Source: an uncultured Geobacteraceae bacterium (GTDB taxonomy: Bacteria; Desulfobacterota; Desulfuromonadia; Geobacterales; Pseudopelobacteraceae). Taken from it: a DNA stretch of 64,000 bases. The translations under genes were made by a program, and so were the position numbers. Location: the NCBI GenBank assembly GCA_903939115.1, contig CAJAFV010000073.1, positions 1 through 64,000 of the forward strand, written 5' to 3'. The notes beneath the pieces are model-generated. The model saw only the letters and a program-made list of their open reading frames with translations, was not told the DNA's origin and did not search any database. Below, piece after piece: positions 26,503 through 33,641 of this stretch; position 1 is the first letter of the stretch, and every line of letters begins with the position of its first letter.

Positions 26503-26748
26503 ATGTCAACCAATAACGATAATGCCGCTGCTGCTGTGATCGCTTTTGTTTCCGGTGCCGTAATCGGTGCCGCTGCCGCGCTGCTGCTCGCCCCGGCGCC
26601 TGGTCGTGAAATACGTGGGAAAATCTCCGATTTGGGAGAAACCGCTGCCGAACGCATGAGACGGCTTGCCCGCGAGGCGAAATTCAGGACTTCATCCAAA
26701 ACCAAGGGCGCCGATTATGAGTATGATGGCGGAGACGCCTGGATTTAA
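26503..26748 (+). CDS. YtxH domain protein
   Basis: This 81-residue protein has one Ala/Gly-rich membrane helix (VIAFVSGAVIGAAAALLLAP). PGREIRGKISDLGETA follows, the YtxH pattern, and then an acidic tail. It is a paralogue of the protein at 11817-12122. The start is set by AAGGAG seven bases upstream; an upstream in-frame ATG (26479) lacks a ribosome site. The role is unknown, probably envelope or stress related. Confidence 0.85.
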   Translation: MSTNNDNAAAAVIAFVSGAVIGAAAALLLAPAPGREIRGKISDLGETAAERMRRLAREAKFRTSSKTKGADYEYDGGDAWI

Positions 26749-26769
26749 ATAAATCAGGGATGTGACTGA

Positions 26770-27201
26770 ATGGAATTACACGATGCACTGAAATCACTTG
26801 GTTCAGGCGCTACCACCTATAACTATGACAAGCCGGATGCCGGACTGTTGGAAGCGTTCCCGAGTCCTTTTGCCAAAGTGGAGCTGAACTCTGCCGGGGT
26901 TGTTGGGACCCTGCATATCGAATGCCCTGAATTTACCTGCCTCTGCCCGATGACCGGTCAGCCGGATTTCGGGAAGATTGTCATTGATTATCAGCCTGAC
27001 CAGCTTTGTGTCGAGAGCAAGAGCCTGAAGCTGTACCTTGGTTCGTTCCGGATGCATGGCGAATTTCATGAAGCGGGGGTCAACCGCATCTGCAATGATC
27101 TGGTGAAGCTTCTCGAGCCGGTATGCCTGACGGTGCGGGGTGAATTTACCCCTCGCGGCGGCATCCCGTTCTGGCCGACGGCTGAGTACCGAAAGAAATA
27201 A
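26770..27201 (+). CDS. queF: preQ0 reductase (7-cyano-7-deazaguanine reductase)
   Basis: QueF reduces preQ0 to preQ1 with NADPH in queuosine synthesis. The 143-residue single-domain (type I) protein has the nucleophilic cysteine region [12 protein letters not shown]. The QueF signature [13 protein letters not shown] and the C-terminal [11 protein letters not shown] are also present. It is 25 bases upstream of the EF-P-like gene and probably cotranscribed, so the pair concerns translation. No preQ1 riboswitch is visible in the short leader. Confidence 0.95.
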   Translation: MELHDALKSLGSGATTYNYDKPDAGLLEAFPSPFAKVELNSAGVVGTLHIECPEFTCLCPMTGQPDFGKIVIDYQPDQLCVESKSLKLYLGSFRMHGEFHEAGVNRICNDLVKLLEPVCLTVRGEFTPRGGIPFWPTAEYRKK

Positions 27202-27226
27202 CCATTACCAAGGAGAATTAATCTGC

Positions 27227-27790
27227 ATGTTTTCTACATCCGACTTTAAAAAAGGGCTTGTCATTCAACTGGATGGCGCGCCCTGTTTGATCACTGATAT
27301 CAACATCAGTTCGCCCACCGCGCGTGGCGCCAACACTATGGTAAAGACCAAATACCGCAACCTGATTACAGGCCAGGTATTGGAGAAAACGTTCCGCTCG
27401 GGCGATAAGGTGGATGAAGCCGATTTTGAGCGCCACAAAGGACAGTTCCTGTATGCCGACGGCGGCAACGGTGTGTTTATGGATCTTGAAAACTATGAAC
27501 AATTCGATATGCCGGCTGATGAGTTTGAGCCGCTGTCACTGTATCTGCTTGATGGCACTGAAGTCGTTCTCGGGCTGTTTGAAGGGCGGATGGTTAATGT
27601 TGATTTGCCGATGACGGTTGAGTTGTCAGTGGTAGAAACACCGCCGGTAATGAAAAACGCTACCGCTACAGCAGAAACAAAGGAAGCAATTCTTGAAACC
27701 GGTTTGAAAATACGGGTTCCGCCGTATCTTGAGTCTGGTGAAAAGGTGAAAGTCGATACGCGGGATGGACGTTTTCTCTCCCGCGCCTAA
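27227..27790 (+). CDS. yeiP: elongation factor P-like protein (EfpL/YeiP type)
   Basis: EF-P family proteins bind between the ribosomal P and E sites and relieve stalling. The 187-residue protein has all three EF-P domains. Its domain I loop reads SPTARGANT, matching the SPTARGA loop of E. coli YeiP (EfpL) rather than the PGKGQA loop of canonical EF-P with its modifiable lysine. The final domain shows VETPPVMKNATATAETKEA and the basic end. AAGGAG sets the start. A canonical efp is not seen in this window. Confidence 0.9.
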   Translation: MFSTSDFKKGLVIQLDGAPCLITDINISSPTARGANTMVKTKYRNLITGQVLEKTFRSGDKVDEADFERHKGQFLYADGGNGVFMDLENYEQFDMPADEFEPLSLYLLDGTEVVLGLFEGRMVNVDLPMTVELSVVETPPVMKNATATAETKEAILETGLKIRVPPYLESGEKVKVDTRDGRFLSRA

Positions 27791-27804
27791 CTGGTTAAAA
27801 TTGC

Positions 27805-27833
27805 TTGACAGGGGTGCGAGTCTCCTCTATTAT
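27805..27833 (+). promoter_or_regulatory. sigma-70 promoter of the tRNA gene
   Basis: A perfect TTGACA, a 17-base spacer and TATTAT precede the tRNA by 13 bases. Confidence 0.85.
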
Positions 27834-27846
27834 GCAACTCCCCTAC

Positions 27847-27923
27847 GGGCCTATAGCTCAGTTGGCTAGAGCCACCGGCTCATAACCGGTTGGTCCCAGG
27901 TTCGAGTCCTGGTGGGCCCACCA
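27847..27923 (+). tRNA. tRNA with CAU anticodon (Met, possibly Ile2)
   Basis: The 77-base cloverleaf is complete, with acceptor stem GGGCCTA / TGGGCCC, D arm GCTC-GAGC and anticodon stem ACCGG-CCGGT. The CAT anticodon is at 27881-27883, the T arm is CCAGG-TTCGAGT-CCTGG, and CCA is encoded. It lacks initiator features (the acceptor pairs normally). Elongator Met is most likely, but a lysidine-modified Ile2 tRNA has the same gene anticodon and cannot be excluded. Confidence 0.93.
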
Positions 27924-27997
27924 TTTCATATTTCGAGGGATAAACGCCGGATGCCGGCCAGATATTTGGGAACGCCCCGTTATCATACCTCACCACG

Positions 27998-28028
27998 AGA
28001 GTGCACACCGCAAGGTTGCACTCTTTTT
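27998..28028 (+). terminator. tRNA transcript terminator
   Basis: The stem AGAGTGCA / TGCACTCT is followed by TTTTT. It lies between the tRNA and the Nif3 gene. Confidence 0.82.
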
Positions 28029-28039
28029 AATTGTAGCCG

Positions 28040-29158
28040 ATGAAAAAGCCTAAAGTCGCGGACATAGTTGGTATTATTAACAAAATTGCTCCAACTGATC
28101 TGGCGGAAACGTGGGACAATCCCGGACTGCAGATCGGTGATCCCGCTGCCGAAGTAACCGGTGTTATGGTAGCCCTTGATCCGACCCCTGACGTTGTAGA
28201 TTCCGCTATAGCCGCTTCCTGTCAACTGCTTGTCACTCACCACCCTCTTATTTTCAAACCACTTAAGTCAATCTCAGCGGCTAACCCACTTGGCGCGGTC
28301 ATTCAAAAGGCTATCAGGGGAGGGGTGTCAATAGTTGCGCTGCACACAAATTATGATATCGCTGACGGCGGGTTAAATGATGTGCTGGCCCGCAAAATAG
28401 GAGTTTCTGTCGCTGTCCCGCTCAAAATTACATCATCTGCCGAGCTGGTAAAGTTGGTGGTTTTTGTTCCGGTTGAGCATCTTGATCAGGTGCGGTCTGC
28501 ACTGTTCCCTTTCGCTGCCACGCAGGGTAATTATCGTGACTGTTCCTTTGCCGCAGACGGGACCGGTACGTTTACCCCTCTGGAGGGGGCGGAGCCATAT
28601 TCCGGAACAGTCGGGGAGTTGTCGAAAGTGACGGAAGAACGCCTTGAGATGCTGATCGCCGCAGCAGAGGTGGCGCGGGCGGTGAAGGCGCTGCTGGCTG
28701 TTCATCCCTACGAGGAACCGGCTTTTGATCTCTATCCGCTATTGAATAAAGGAGTAAAGCTCGGGCTTGGGCGGATCGGTCGATTGCCTGAATCTTTGAC
28801 GCTGGCTGAATATGCTGACCGGTTGCGAAGCGTTCTGTCGGCCCCTGCACTGCGGTATGTGGGAGACCCGAATGCCACAATCTCAAAGGTGGCGCTCTGC
28901 AGCGGCAGCGGTGCCTCTTTGCTGCGGGATGCAGTCAGGGCCGGCGCTGATGTCCTGGTTACCGGAGATGTAAAATATCACGAGGCGCGCGACGCCGAAG
29001 ATTGTGGTCTGGCTTTGATTGATGCCGGCCACTATCCGACAGAAATTATTATGGTGCAAGATATGGCAGAACGTCTCGGACGGGCTCTTACCGCCGCCGG
29101 ATATGTCGATTGCAATGTAGAAGAGTGCCGGGCGGAAGCCGATCCGTTTCGAATATAA
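28040..29158 (+). CDS. Nif3-like dinuclear metal-centre protein
   Basis: The 372-residue protein belongs to the Nif3/YbgI (DUF34) family. Metal-binding residues are seen in VTHHPLIFKP, LHTNYDIADGG and DAGHYPTE. It has the central insert (roughly residues 130-230, containing AVHPYEEPAFDLYPL) found in longer family members. The hexameric family has been linked to GTP cyclohydrolase-like or metal-trafficking roles, with no agreed function. It is 42 bases upstream of the coiled-coil zinc-ribbon gene, a pairing frequent in bacteria. Confidence 0.92.
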   Translation: MKKPKVADIVGIINKIAPTDLAETWDNPGLQIGDPAAEVTGVMVALDPTPDVVDSAIAASCQLLVTHHPLIFKPLKSISAANPLGAVIQKAIRGGVSIVALHTNYDIADGGLNDVLARKIGVSVAVPLKITSSAELVKLVVFVPVEHLDQVRSALFPFAATQGNYRDCSFAADGTGTFTPLEGAEPYSGTVGELSKVTEERLEMLIAAAEVARAVKALLAVHPYEEPAFDLYPLLNKGVKLGLGRIGRLPESLTLAEYADRLRSVLSAPALRYVGDPNATISKVALCSGSGASLLRDAVRAGADVLVTGDVKYHEARDAEDCGLALIDAGHYPTEIIMVQDMAERLGRALTAAGYVDCNVEECRAEADPFRI

Positions 29159-29200
29159 TCGAGTATTGTCAAGGCTAATTCGTAGCAAGGGAGAATCAAT

Positions 29201-29914
29201 TTGAAAAAGAAACTGGACTTGTTGGAAGAATTACAGGAGGTCGATCAACAGATCGACGCACTTAAAGTCGCGCAGAGTGCCCTTCAGGCCGAAATGAGCG
29301 GGATCAATCAGGGCGTTGATGGTGCGCGGGAAGAGGTCGCCGCTTTTGAAGCAAGCCTGGCCCAGCTTGAAGCGGAAAAGATCGAGTTGGAGAGCACACA
29401 CGCTGCAGAGCTGGACAATATCGTCAGATCAGAAACAAACATGAAGGAGATCAAGACCAACAAAGAGTTTCAGGCTGTTGGTCGTGAAATCACCGCTGCA
29501 AAAAAACAGGTGTCTGATCTGGAAGAGAGTCTGCTGCAGAAGATCAGCCAGATCGAGGATCTCTCTGGAGCTCTTGCCGCTAAAAAGAGCAGCTGTGGTG
29601 AACTCGCTGAGAACGCTGCAGAGCGGGTTATTGCCAAGCAGGCTGAAATTGATGCGGTCCAGTCGGATATTGACACGGAAACAGTTCGTCGGGAAAACGT
29701 GACGAAAGGAATACCGGCCAGTCTGGTGAAAAAGTTTACAATTCTCCGCGAACAGCGCCGTGGACAGGCTCTCGCCATAGCCCGTGACGGTTATTGCATG
29801 GGGTGCAACATGCACCTGCCACCACAGTTGTATAACAATCTGTACAAGTATGAGGAGCTGCTTACCTGTCCGCATTGTCAGCGCATCCTTATTCTCAAGC
29901 TGCAGCAGCAGTAA
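29201..29914 (+). CDS. coiled-coil zinc-ribbon protein (CT398-like)
   Basis: This 237-residue protein is a long antiparallel coiled coil (about residues 1-190) ending in a zinc ribbon (CMGCNMHLPP, then CPHCQRIL). This matches the family with a CT398-like hairpin and C4-type ribbon. A role near RNA or secretion has been suggested for relatives, but none is established. The start is TTG with AAGGGAG nine bases upstream. The RNase P RNA gene follows. Confidence 0.85.
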   Translation: MKKKLDLLEELQEVDQQIDALKVAQSALQAEMSGINQGVDGAREEVAAFEASLAQLEAEKIELESTHAAELDNIVRSETNMKEIKTNKEFQAVGREITAAKKQVSDLEESLLQKISQIEDLSGALAAKKSSCGELAENAAERVIAKQAEIDAVQSDIDTETVRRENVTKGIPASLVKKFTILREQRRGQALAIARDGYCMGCNMHLPPQLYNNLYKYEELLTCPHCQRILILKLQQQ

Positions 29915-29975
29915 GCAGGAGCGCCTTTCAGGCGTGATACTCGCGGCACTTACGCCGCTCCTGCAGAAACGATTT

Positions 29976-30347
29976 GGTTGAAGTAGTTCAGATGTCCGCT
30001 GCCGGTTCGTCCGGTGGAGGAAAGTCCGGGCTCCATAGGGCGTGACGCTGGATAACGTCCAGCGGGGGTGACCCCAGGGAAAAGTGCCACAGAGAGAAGT
30101 CCGCCTGCCTCGGCAGGTAAGGGTGAAAGGGTGAGGTAAGAGCTCACCGGGTTCGGCGGTGACGTCGGATGCCAGGTAAACCCCGTCAGGAGCAAGACCA
30201 AATAGGGGGGCGTTAAGAGCGGCCCGTTCGTGCCTCCGGGTTGGTTGCTTGAGGGTGCCGGTAACGGCATACCCAGATGAATGGACATTGCCCGGGAAGG
30301 GGTAACCCGACTCGGGAACAGAACCCGGCTTACGAACTGCTTCAACC
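29976..30347 (+). ncRNA. rnpB: RNase P RNA, bacterial class A
   Basis: RNase P RNA matures tRNA 5' ends. The P1 helix is formed by GGTTGAAGTAGTTC and GAACTGCTTCAACC at the two ends. The conserved 5' core GAGGAAAGTCCGGGCTCC is at about 30014-30031. CACAGAGAGAAGTCCGCC, GTAAACCCC and the 3' core ACAGAACCCGGCTTACG follow in the right order. An open reading frame over its 3' end is not coding. Confidence 0.95.
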
Positions 30348-30387
30348 AATAGTACCAACAAGACCAAAAGTGCAAGGCTTTGATAAC

Positions 30388-30915
30388 GTGGACGATCAAC
30401 AGTTGTGGCATCTTGGTTTATCGCGTCTGAAGGCCCTGTATTCGGGGTTTACCCGGGAAACGGAACTCGGTTTTGCCGTGCTCCTGACCCGCTATTGCCA
30501 GACAAAAGAAGCCCTTGCCGAAGTAATTGCAGAAATCGATGCCTCTTCTGTCTGTCATCAATGTGGCGGTCAATGCTGTCTGAACGGAAAATACCGGATA
30601 AATGTATTTGATTCCTTGGCCTTATTCGCACGAAAAAGTATTCCGTCGGTAAACTTTATCCAGAGGCCTGTCTGTCCATATGGCAGCCAAGATGGATGCA
30701 GTATGGAAGCTGGGCTGCGTCCGGCTGACTGTATTTTGTTTATCTGCGATGCGATTAACGAGAAGTTGTCGCCGCAATCCCGCATGATTCTTGCCTCCGG
30801 GGAACAGGATCTGCGTGAATGTATCGAGCAGGCTTCCCGGTTGACTGGCGTACGGTTGAGAACTCCGCTGCTTCTCTGGGCGGAAGAACAGAAATCAATC
30901 AATCCAAAAGTGTAA
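30388..30915 (+). CDS. cysteine-rich hypothetical protein
   Basis: The function of this 175-residue protein is not recognised. It has several cysteine groups, CHQCGGQCC (about 55-63), CPYGSQDGC and CILFIC, that look able to bind zinc, iron or an iron-sulfur cluster, like YkgJ-type proteins. The GTG at 30388 is chosen: AAGG lies 10 bases upstream and it avoids the RNase P RNA. Longer in-frame starts would overlap rnpB. It is 11 bases before the next gene, so probably cotranscribed. Confidence 0.65.
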   Translation: MDDQQLWHLGLSRLKALYSGFTRETELGFAVLLTRYCQTKEALAEVIAEIDASSVCHQCGGQCCLNGKYRINVFDSLALFARKSIPSVNFIQRPVCPYGSQDGCSMEAGLRPADCILFICDAINEKLSPQSRMILASGEQDLRECIEQASRLTGVRLRTPLLLWAEEQKSINPKV

Positions 30916-30926
30916 AGGTGCAGATT

Positions 30927-31271
30927 ATGGCAACTATTAATGACCTAGTACTCATTCATGTGGATAATAAGCCGGGTTTCTACGCCCGTGTAGAGGATAT
31001 AGTTCCTGATGTCAAGCCTGGTTGGTGGCAGGTTACATTACTGGTGCTTACCTTTCCGCTGCAGGTCTTTACCTGGATCCTTGACGATCTTCAGCTTGAA
31101 GGAGCCGATTTTACTATGGGTGGTACGCCGCTTCGTTTGGAGGATCTTGTCTCTCCGGTAGAGTTGGAACGGATTGAGAAGGAAAAGAGCGATAAAGAGC
31201 GAGCACGCAAAGCACGCCTGGAGGGTGGCTCACCTAAAGTGATTTCACTTCTGGACCGCCGGAAAAAATAA
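30927..31271 (+). CDS. conserved hypothetical protein
   Basis: The function of this 114-residue protein is not recognised. The N-terminal half (HVDNKPGFYARVEDIVPDVK, then WWQVTLLVLTFPLQVFTWIL) looks like a small beta domain with a hydrophobic strand or helix. The C-terminal third is a charged helix (ELERIEKEKSDKERARKARLE). The start has AGG upstream and follows the Cys-rich gene closely. Its native terminator is the one split by the mobile element 17 bases downstream. Confidence 0.7.
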   Translation: MATINDLVLIHVDNKPGFYARVEDIVPDVKPGWWQVTLLVLTFPLQVFTWILDDLQLEGADFTMGGTPLRLEDLVSPVELERIEKEKSDKERARKARLEGGSPKVISLLDRRKK

Positions 31272-31287
31272 CGTACCTGCTTTGTTA

Positions 31288-31308
31288 AAACAAGAAGAGG
31301 GCCCTTCC
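31288..31308. terminator. left half of a terminator split by the mobile element
   Basis: These 21 bases (AAACAAGAAGAGGG followed by CCCTTCC) are the perfect reverse complement of 35087-35107. Without the element, the two arms and the 9-base loop GGATGTCTT would form one long A-rich/T-rich bidirectional terminator. It would lie between this gene and the convergent ompA. Confidence 0.8.
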
Positions 31309-31317
31309 GGATGTCTT
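31309..31317. repeat. target-site duplication, left copy
   Basis: GGATGTCTT is present in the same orientation at 35078-35086, directly outside both terminal inverted repeats. A 9-bp direct repeat at this place is the expected mark of transposition. Confidence 0.88.
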
Positions 31318-31341
31318 CAAGCCGGTCATTTAATCTGTTGA
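31318..31341 (+). repeat. left terminal inverted repeat
   Basis: It reads CAAGCCGGTCA, then T, then TTAATCTGTTGA. It pairs with 35054-35077 at 23 of 24 positions. Confidence 0.88.
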
Positions 31342-31366
31342 CAAAATTTTCTAATTATAACACAAT
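31338..31366 (+). promoter_or_regulatory. possible transposase promoter at the left end
   Basis: TTGACA (31338-31343) starts in the terminal repeat. Seventeen bases later lies CACAAT, a weak -10; an AT-rich TTATAA lies closer but with too short a spacer. A start near 31373 would fall inside the hairpin at 31364-31394. Confidence 0.4.
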
Positions 31367-31394
31367 CCCCTTAGCTCATTAAGCTAGGGGGATT
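31364..31394 (+). promoter_or_regulatory. hairpin covering the transposase ribosome-binding site
   Basis: AATCCCCTTAGCT pairs with AGCTAGGGGGATT (13 bp, one G-T pair, loop CATTA). The 3' arm contains AGGGGG, the only good ribosome site for the TTG start at 31400. Transcripts entering from outside would carry the whole hairpin and hide that site. Confidence 0.55.
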
Positions 31395-31399
31395 TTAGT

Positions 31400-33169
31400 T
31401 TGGGCGAGCAGCGGCAAGGCATACGCATACCTGAGAGTGTAGGCGGGATACAAGTAAACCATTGTAAAAACCCATTGTGCCTAAATTTTGGTCGACCTGC
31501 CAGTAGCGAAAAGCAACCTCGTGGAGCTAACTCCAGAGGTCGAGACCGAGATGCTTACACGATCAAAGGTGATAAGGGCGGGACTCCAAAGTTACTGTGT
31601 AATCTCTGCAACGAAAAGCTCCCCATTAAAAGCAATTTGGCTATTAGTGAAGAATTACAAAGGTTCTCTAAATACATGAATCCGGCACCTGAGACTACCT
31701 GTCCGGAGACTACCTGTCAAAATAATACCGTTGGTGTTACCTCCCCGAAGGCATATCAATCATTTGGCACAACAACAGCCGGAGCAAAAAGATACCGCTG
31801 CAGGGCATGCGGTAAAACATTTTCTGTAAATAGTGACCCGACATCAAGGCAGAGGTTTGCCGGCAAGAACGAGGAAATATTCAGATTCTTGGTTAACAAA
31901 GTACCATTGAAACGAATGAGTGAGTTAGCCGACGTTGCCATGGGTACACTCTATCGTAAGATCAACTTCATTCACCGCCAATGTTTGGCATTCACGGCAA
32001 AGCAGGAACTTCGACTGCCTGACCTGCATATAGACCGCCTCTATTTGTCGGTTGACAGACAGATTCATATTGTTAACTGGAAACATGCTGGTGAGAAACG
32101 GAATATAATTCTTAACGCACTTGGTACAGCAGACAATAAAAGCAGTTATATCTTCGGGATTCATGTTAATTACGATCCATCTCTCAATGCGGAACAAGTT
32201 GAAAAAGACGCTGTTATTAATGGGGATGATCTTCTTAGTCCCCCATTTCGTCGTTATGCCCGCGCATGGCTTCAACAGGATTACACAAATGCAATAGGGA
32301 AGAGCAATAGTAAAAGATCGGTCTCGAAATATTTGCGTGATAGAATCCAGAATGAATACGACAATTCCAGCTCCAGAGAAGACATCGAAGAGTCGGAGAT
32401 CCAGACTGTAGAAACCGGACTCCCTTGCGAAGGTATACAAATACATTCGGAGTATACCATGTACGGCCACTTTCTCTTTCTCAAGCATCTATTGAGGAAT
32501 GTTGGCAAACTCAGGTTCTTTATGGATCAGGAATCTGGAATCAGAGCAGCCTGTTTATCTGGTTTCTGGCAGGAAGTCCTTGAAAAGCGTTGCGATGCCT
32601 TCTACGTTCGGATAAACAAAGACCTTACCGTTGATCAAAAGCGGAGACTTACAGCTAAAAGCAAAAAAGAACTGTCCGACTTCCGGGCATCAAGTGCTGC
32701 ATACAAGGAATTAACTGATCAAGACCTACGGCATTTTGTTATTAAGGATCACCTGAAAGAGCTCGTTGATATAGGTGATTGGAACGATCGATGGTTGTTC
32801 TATCCCTTTCCGGATATGAGCGAACCAGAGAAAGCAATCTGCTGGTTGACCGATCTTCAGGACAGAGCATATGACGACGACCACTTAGCCTGGCTGTACA
32901 GCAAGGGCACACTTCACGGAATAGACAGGTTCTTCATGCAGGCCCACCGGCGGCTTTCTCTATTAGAAAGACCCATCTCAAGTGCCAGTAACGAGGGGCG
33001 GAAGTGGCATGGGTATAGCCCATATAACCCAGCCATGGTCGGGAAGGCACTTGACATTTTTCGCGTGTTTTATAATTTCGTGGAGGTTGGGAAAGACAAG
33101 AAAACCCCTGCTATGCGTCTCGGACTAACTATAGCTCCGGTATCAATTAATGATATAGTGTCGCAATAA
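31400..33169 (+). CDS. large zinc-ribbon DDE-type transposase candidate
   Basis: The 589-residue protein starts with several zinc-finger-like cysteine pairs: C22/C27, C67/C70, C101/C106 and C134/C137 (YRCRACGKTFSV). A helix-turn-helix-like stretch follows (KRMSELADVAMGTLYRKINF, about 171-190). Candidate catalytic acids are Asp219 (LSVDRQ), Asp376 (FFMDQESG) and Glu523 (SLLERPIS). An IS1/ISXO2-like layout is suggested, but I cannot name the family. The TTG start has AGGGGG eight bases upstream. It is the only enzyme in the element able to move it. Confidence 0.75.
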   Translation: MGEQRQGIRIPESVGGIQVNHCKNPLCLNFGRPASSEKQPRGANSRGRDRDAYTIKGDKGGTPKLLCNLCNEKLPIKSNLAISEELQRFSKYMNPAPETTCPETTCQNNTVGVTSPKAYQSFGTTTAGAKRYRCRACGKTFSVNSDPTSRQRFAGKNEEIFRFLVNKVPLKRMSELADVAMGTLYRKINFIHRQCLAFTAKQELRLPDLHIDRLYLSVDRQIHIVNWKHAGEKRNIILNALGTADNKSSYIFGIHVNYDPSLNAEQVEKDAVINGDDLLSPPFRRYARAWLQQDYTNAIGKSNSKRSVSKYLRDRIQNEYDNSSSREDIEESEIQTVETGLPCEGIQIHSEYTMYGHFLFLKHLLRNVGKLRFFMDQESGIRAACLSGFWQEVLEKRCDAFYVRINKDLTVDQKRRLTAKSKKELSDFRASSAAYKELTDQDLRHFVIKDHLKELVDIGDWNDRWLFYPFPDMSEPEKAICWLTDLQDRAYDDDHLAWLYSKGTLHGIDRFFMQAHRRLSLLERPISSASNEGRKWHGYSPYNPAMVGKALDIFRVFYNFVEVGKDKKTPAMRLGLTIAPVSINDIVSQ

Positions 33170-33191
33170 GAATTATGGTCATAAGTTTTCC

Positions 33192-33200
33192 CAAGCCGGT
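33192..33200 (+). repeat. internal copy of the terminal-repeat core
   Basis: CAAGCCGGT, the first nine bases of the left terminal repeat, recurs 22 bases after the transposase stop in the same orientation as the left end. It may be a relic of an ancestral end or a transposase-binding site; chance is possible. Confidence 0.3.
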
Positions 33201-33300
33201 TGAATTTCCCATGCTTTCAAAAGTACTTTCTTTGTTGAAGCTCTCTGCATACAGCGCACATCATGCATAATGCTCGGTATTTACTGTGTTGTTTTATGAT

Positions 33301-33381
33301 AATTACATAATATTGCATATTGACCGTAATTATATAATATCGTATATTGACAGTAATCGCAGAATACTGTATATCTGCAAT
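33301..33381 (+). promoter_or_regulatory. three tandem 27-bp operator-like repeats and hipBA promoter
   Basis: Three imperfect 27-base repeats begin at 33301, 33328 and 33355. Each has a near-palindromic core: ATATTGCATAT, ATATCGTATAT and ATACTGTATAT. A good promoter lies in repeats 2-3: TTGACA (33347-33352), a 17-base spacer, TATATC (33370-33375). HipB-type antitoxins repress their own operon by binding such repeats, so this is the likely autoregulatory site. Confidence 0.72.
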
Positions 33382-33395
33382 AAAAAGGAATTTTT

Positions 33396-33641
33396 ATGCA
33401 AAGAAAGATAATTTCAGCGCAATCGCTTGGCGCGATAATCAAGGACGAAAGAAAGAAAATACATATTTCTCAAGACATCCTTGGAAAAATGGTTGGCTTA
33501 GATAAAGCGACTGTTTCATATATCGAAAACGGCAAAACTGGAGTGAGGCTATCTACAATCTTGCAGTTGATGTCTGCACTCAATATTGACTTGGTCGCAC
33601 AACCTAAAAAAACAGACATCCAATCAAAGGACTCTTGGTAA
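33396..33641 (+). CDS. hipB: HipB-like antitoxin, XRE-family regulator
   Basis: This 81-residue protein has a central helix-turn-helix of the XRE type (SQDILGKMVGLDKATVSYIE, about residues 29-48). The sequence around ENGKTGVRLSTILQLMSALNID is typical of HipB. It should bind the tandem repeats upstream and neutralise HipA. AAGGAA lies six bases before the ATG. The stop overlaps the hipA start by one base (TAATG), giving tight coupling. It is cargo of the 3760-bp element. Confidence 0.92.
   Translation: MQRKIISAQSLGAIIKDERKKIHISQDILGKMVGLDKATVSYIENGKTGVRLSTILQLMSALNIDLVAQPKKTDIQSKDSW

Noticed and set aside
30277-30387. Earlier start for the Cys-rich protein
   Set aside because: This part overlaps the 3' domain of RNase P RNA and has no ribosome site; GTG 30388 is better.
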